From an uncultured Clostridia bacterium (GTDB taxonomy: Bacteria; Bacillota; Clostridia; Oscillospirales; Acutalibacteraceae), in assembly GCA_946184295.1 (NCBI GenBank), contig CAMHEZ010000002.1:1-64000 (forward strand): a stretch of DNA of 64,000 bases. Reading direction: 5' to 3'. How positions within the stretch are numbered: position 1 is the first letter of the stretch; each line of letters begins with the position of its first letter. A model generated the notes under the pieces. That model saw only the letters and a list, made by a program, of their open reading frames with translations, searched no databases and had not been told where the DNA came from. Made by a program: the position numbers and the translations under genes. Positions 63,754-64,000 of this stretch are shown here, piece after piece.

Positions 63754-63917
63754 CTGTATTCGCCGGGGACTGCTGTCTGTCCGGGCGCACCACCGCCGTT
63801 TGCTTGCAACACATGCACCTCCCTCAAAGAGCGAGGCAAAAACGGCTCCCTCTCTGAGGGGGCTGTCGCGTAGCGACTGGGGGAGCCCCCTGCCCCCGCG
63901 CCGCTTAGCGGCTAATT
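63754..63917 (-). repeat. Diverged copy R10 of the 3'-end repeat (PBP/murE gap)
   Basis: Sense strand minus, beginning 14 nt after the PBP stop (TTAGCCGCTAAGCGGCGCGGGGGCAGGG type start). The inner part is diverged, with CCCCCAGTCGCTACGCGACAGCC and a second hairpin around GAGGGAGCCG. It ends near GGCGAATACAG. Assignment to the family is less sure. Confidence 0.5.
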
Positions 63918-63931
63918 AATCCGTTAATCCG

Positions 63932-64000
63932 TCAATCCGTAATACCCGCGACGGAAAACTCCACCGTGACCACCGTGCCTTGTTCCACACGGCTGCCGAC
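63932..64000 (-). CDS. C-terminal end of a PASTA-domain penicillin-binding protein (partial)
   Basis: Only 22 codons and a TGA stop are inside the window. The residues VGSRVEQGTVVTVEFSVAGI follow the end of a PASTA domain (the usual ...G..V..GT.V.V...), and the position before murE is where the SpoVD/Pbp2x-type class B PBP gene lies in Firmicutes. Which of the two paralogues it is cannot be told. Confidence 0.7.
   Translation of the reverse strand, partial: VGSRVEQGTVVTVEFSVAGITD

Overview
The window reads as chromosome of a Gram-positive anaerobe of the Clostridia, probably near the Oscillospiraceae/Ruminococcaceae. This is inferred from gene content, not from a database search: GS-I-alpha glutamine synthetase (Arg62), an Fe-S type PurF, a bacterial V/A-type ATPase operon, yozG/yoaS-like and UPF0210/UPF0237 gene pairs, a SEC-C methionine aminopeptidase, an SPKTG sortase signal, many TTG starts, and MurE with the meso-DAP motif DNPR. 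No phage, insertion sequence, CRISPR array or rRNA was seen. Most genes lie on the minus strand.

Layout. 1-6.5 kb: purB, purF, purC, glnA and an unknown gene (minus). 6.8-16.8 kb: small membrane proteins, a zinc-ribbon protein, prfB without the usual frameshift site, a membrane-anchored TIR-like protein, a large lipoprotein with a Pro/Glu tail and poly-Asp end, and a DUF2975/HTH pair. 17-24.8 kb: recX-recA, prmC-DUF1385, and an operon of FG-GAP-like lipoprotein, response regulator and sensor kinase. 24.8-28.2 kb: purine permease and a sortase-anchored surface protein. 28.7-29.1 kb: tRNA-Arg(ACG) and tRNA-Ser(GGA). 29.5-38.9 kb: nine-gene V-type ATPase operon (G/H-like, C, I, K, F, E, A, B, D). 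39-42 kb: lipoprotein pair and the UPF0210/ACT pair. 42.3-47.7 kb: ftsE-ftsX-M23 hydrolase, then a Ctp-like protein that lacks catalytic residues, then an orphan ABC binding protein. 48-52.8 kb: map, two paralogous polysaccharide deacetylases and an acyltransferase. 53-64 kb: a division and cell-wall cluster in transcription order PBP (PASTA end only), murE, murF, mraY, ftsW, murG, ftsQ, ftsZ, with murD absent.

The most unusual structure is a family of about ten 100-260 bp intergenic repeats built of short hairpins and ending (or, in the sense direction, starting) with a motif like TTAAGCGAAGCGCGGG. Every copy whose neighbour can be seen lies in the same orientation just after the stop codon of the gene upstream, often inside an operon (purF/purB, atpI/atpK, atpB/atpD, mraY/ftsW, murG/ftsQ, PBP/murE). 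This suggests an mRNA-level role or a targeted insertion habit. Other points of interest are the predicted pseudo-protease beside ftsEX, the TIR-like protein with Gln at the catalytic Glu position, the FtsQ with a 350-residue basic cytoplasmic region, the Cys-rich PurF propeptide and the V-ATPase K subunit with an additional hairpin and Thr/Ala linker.
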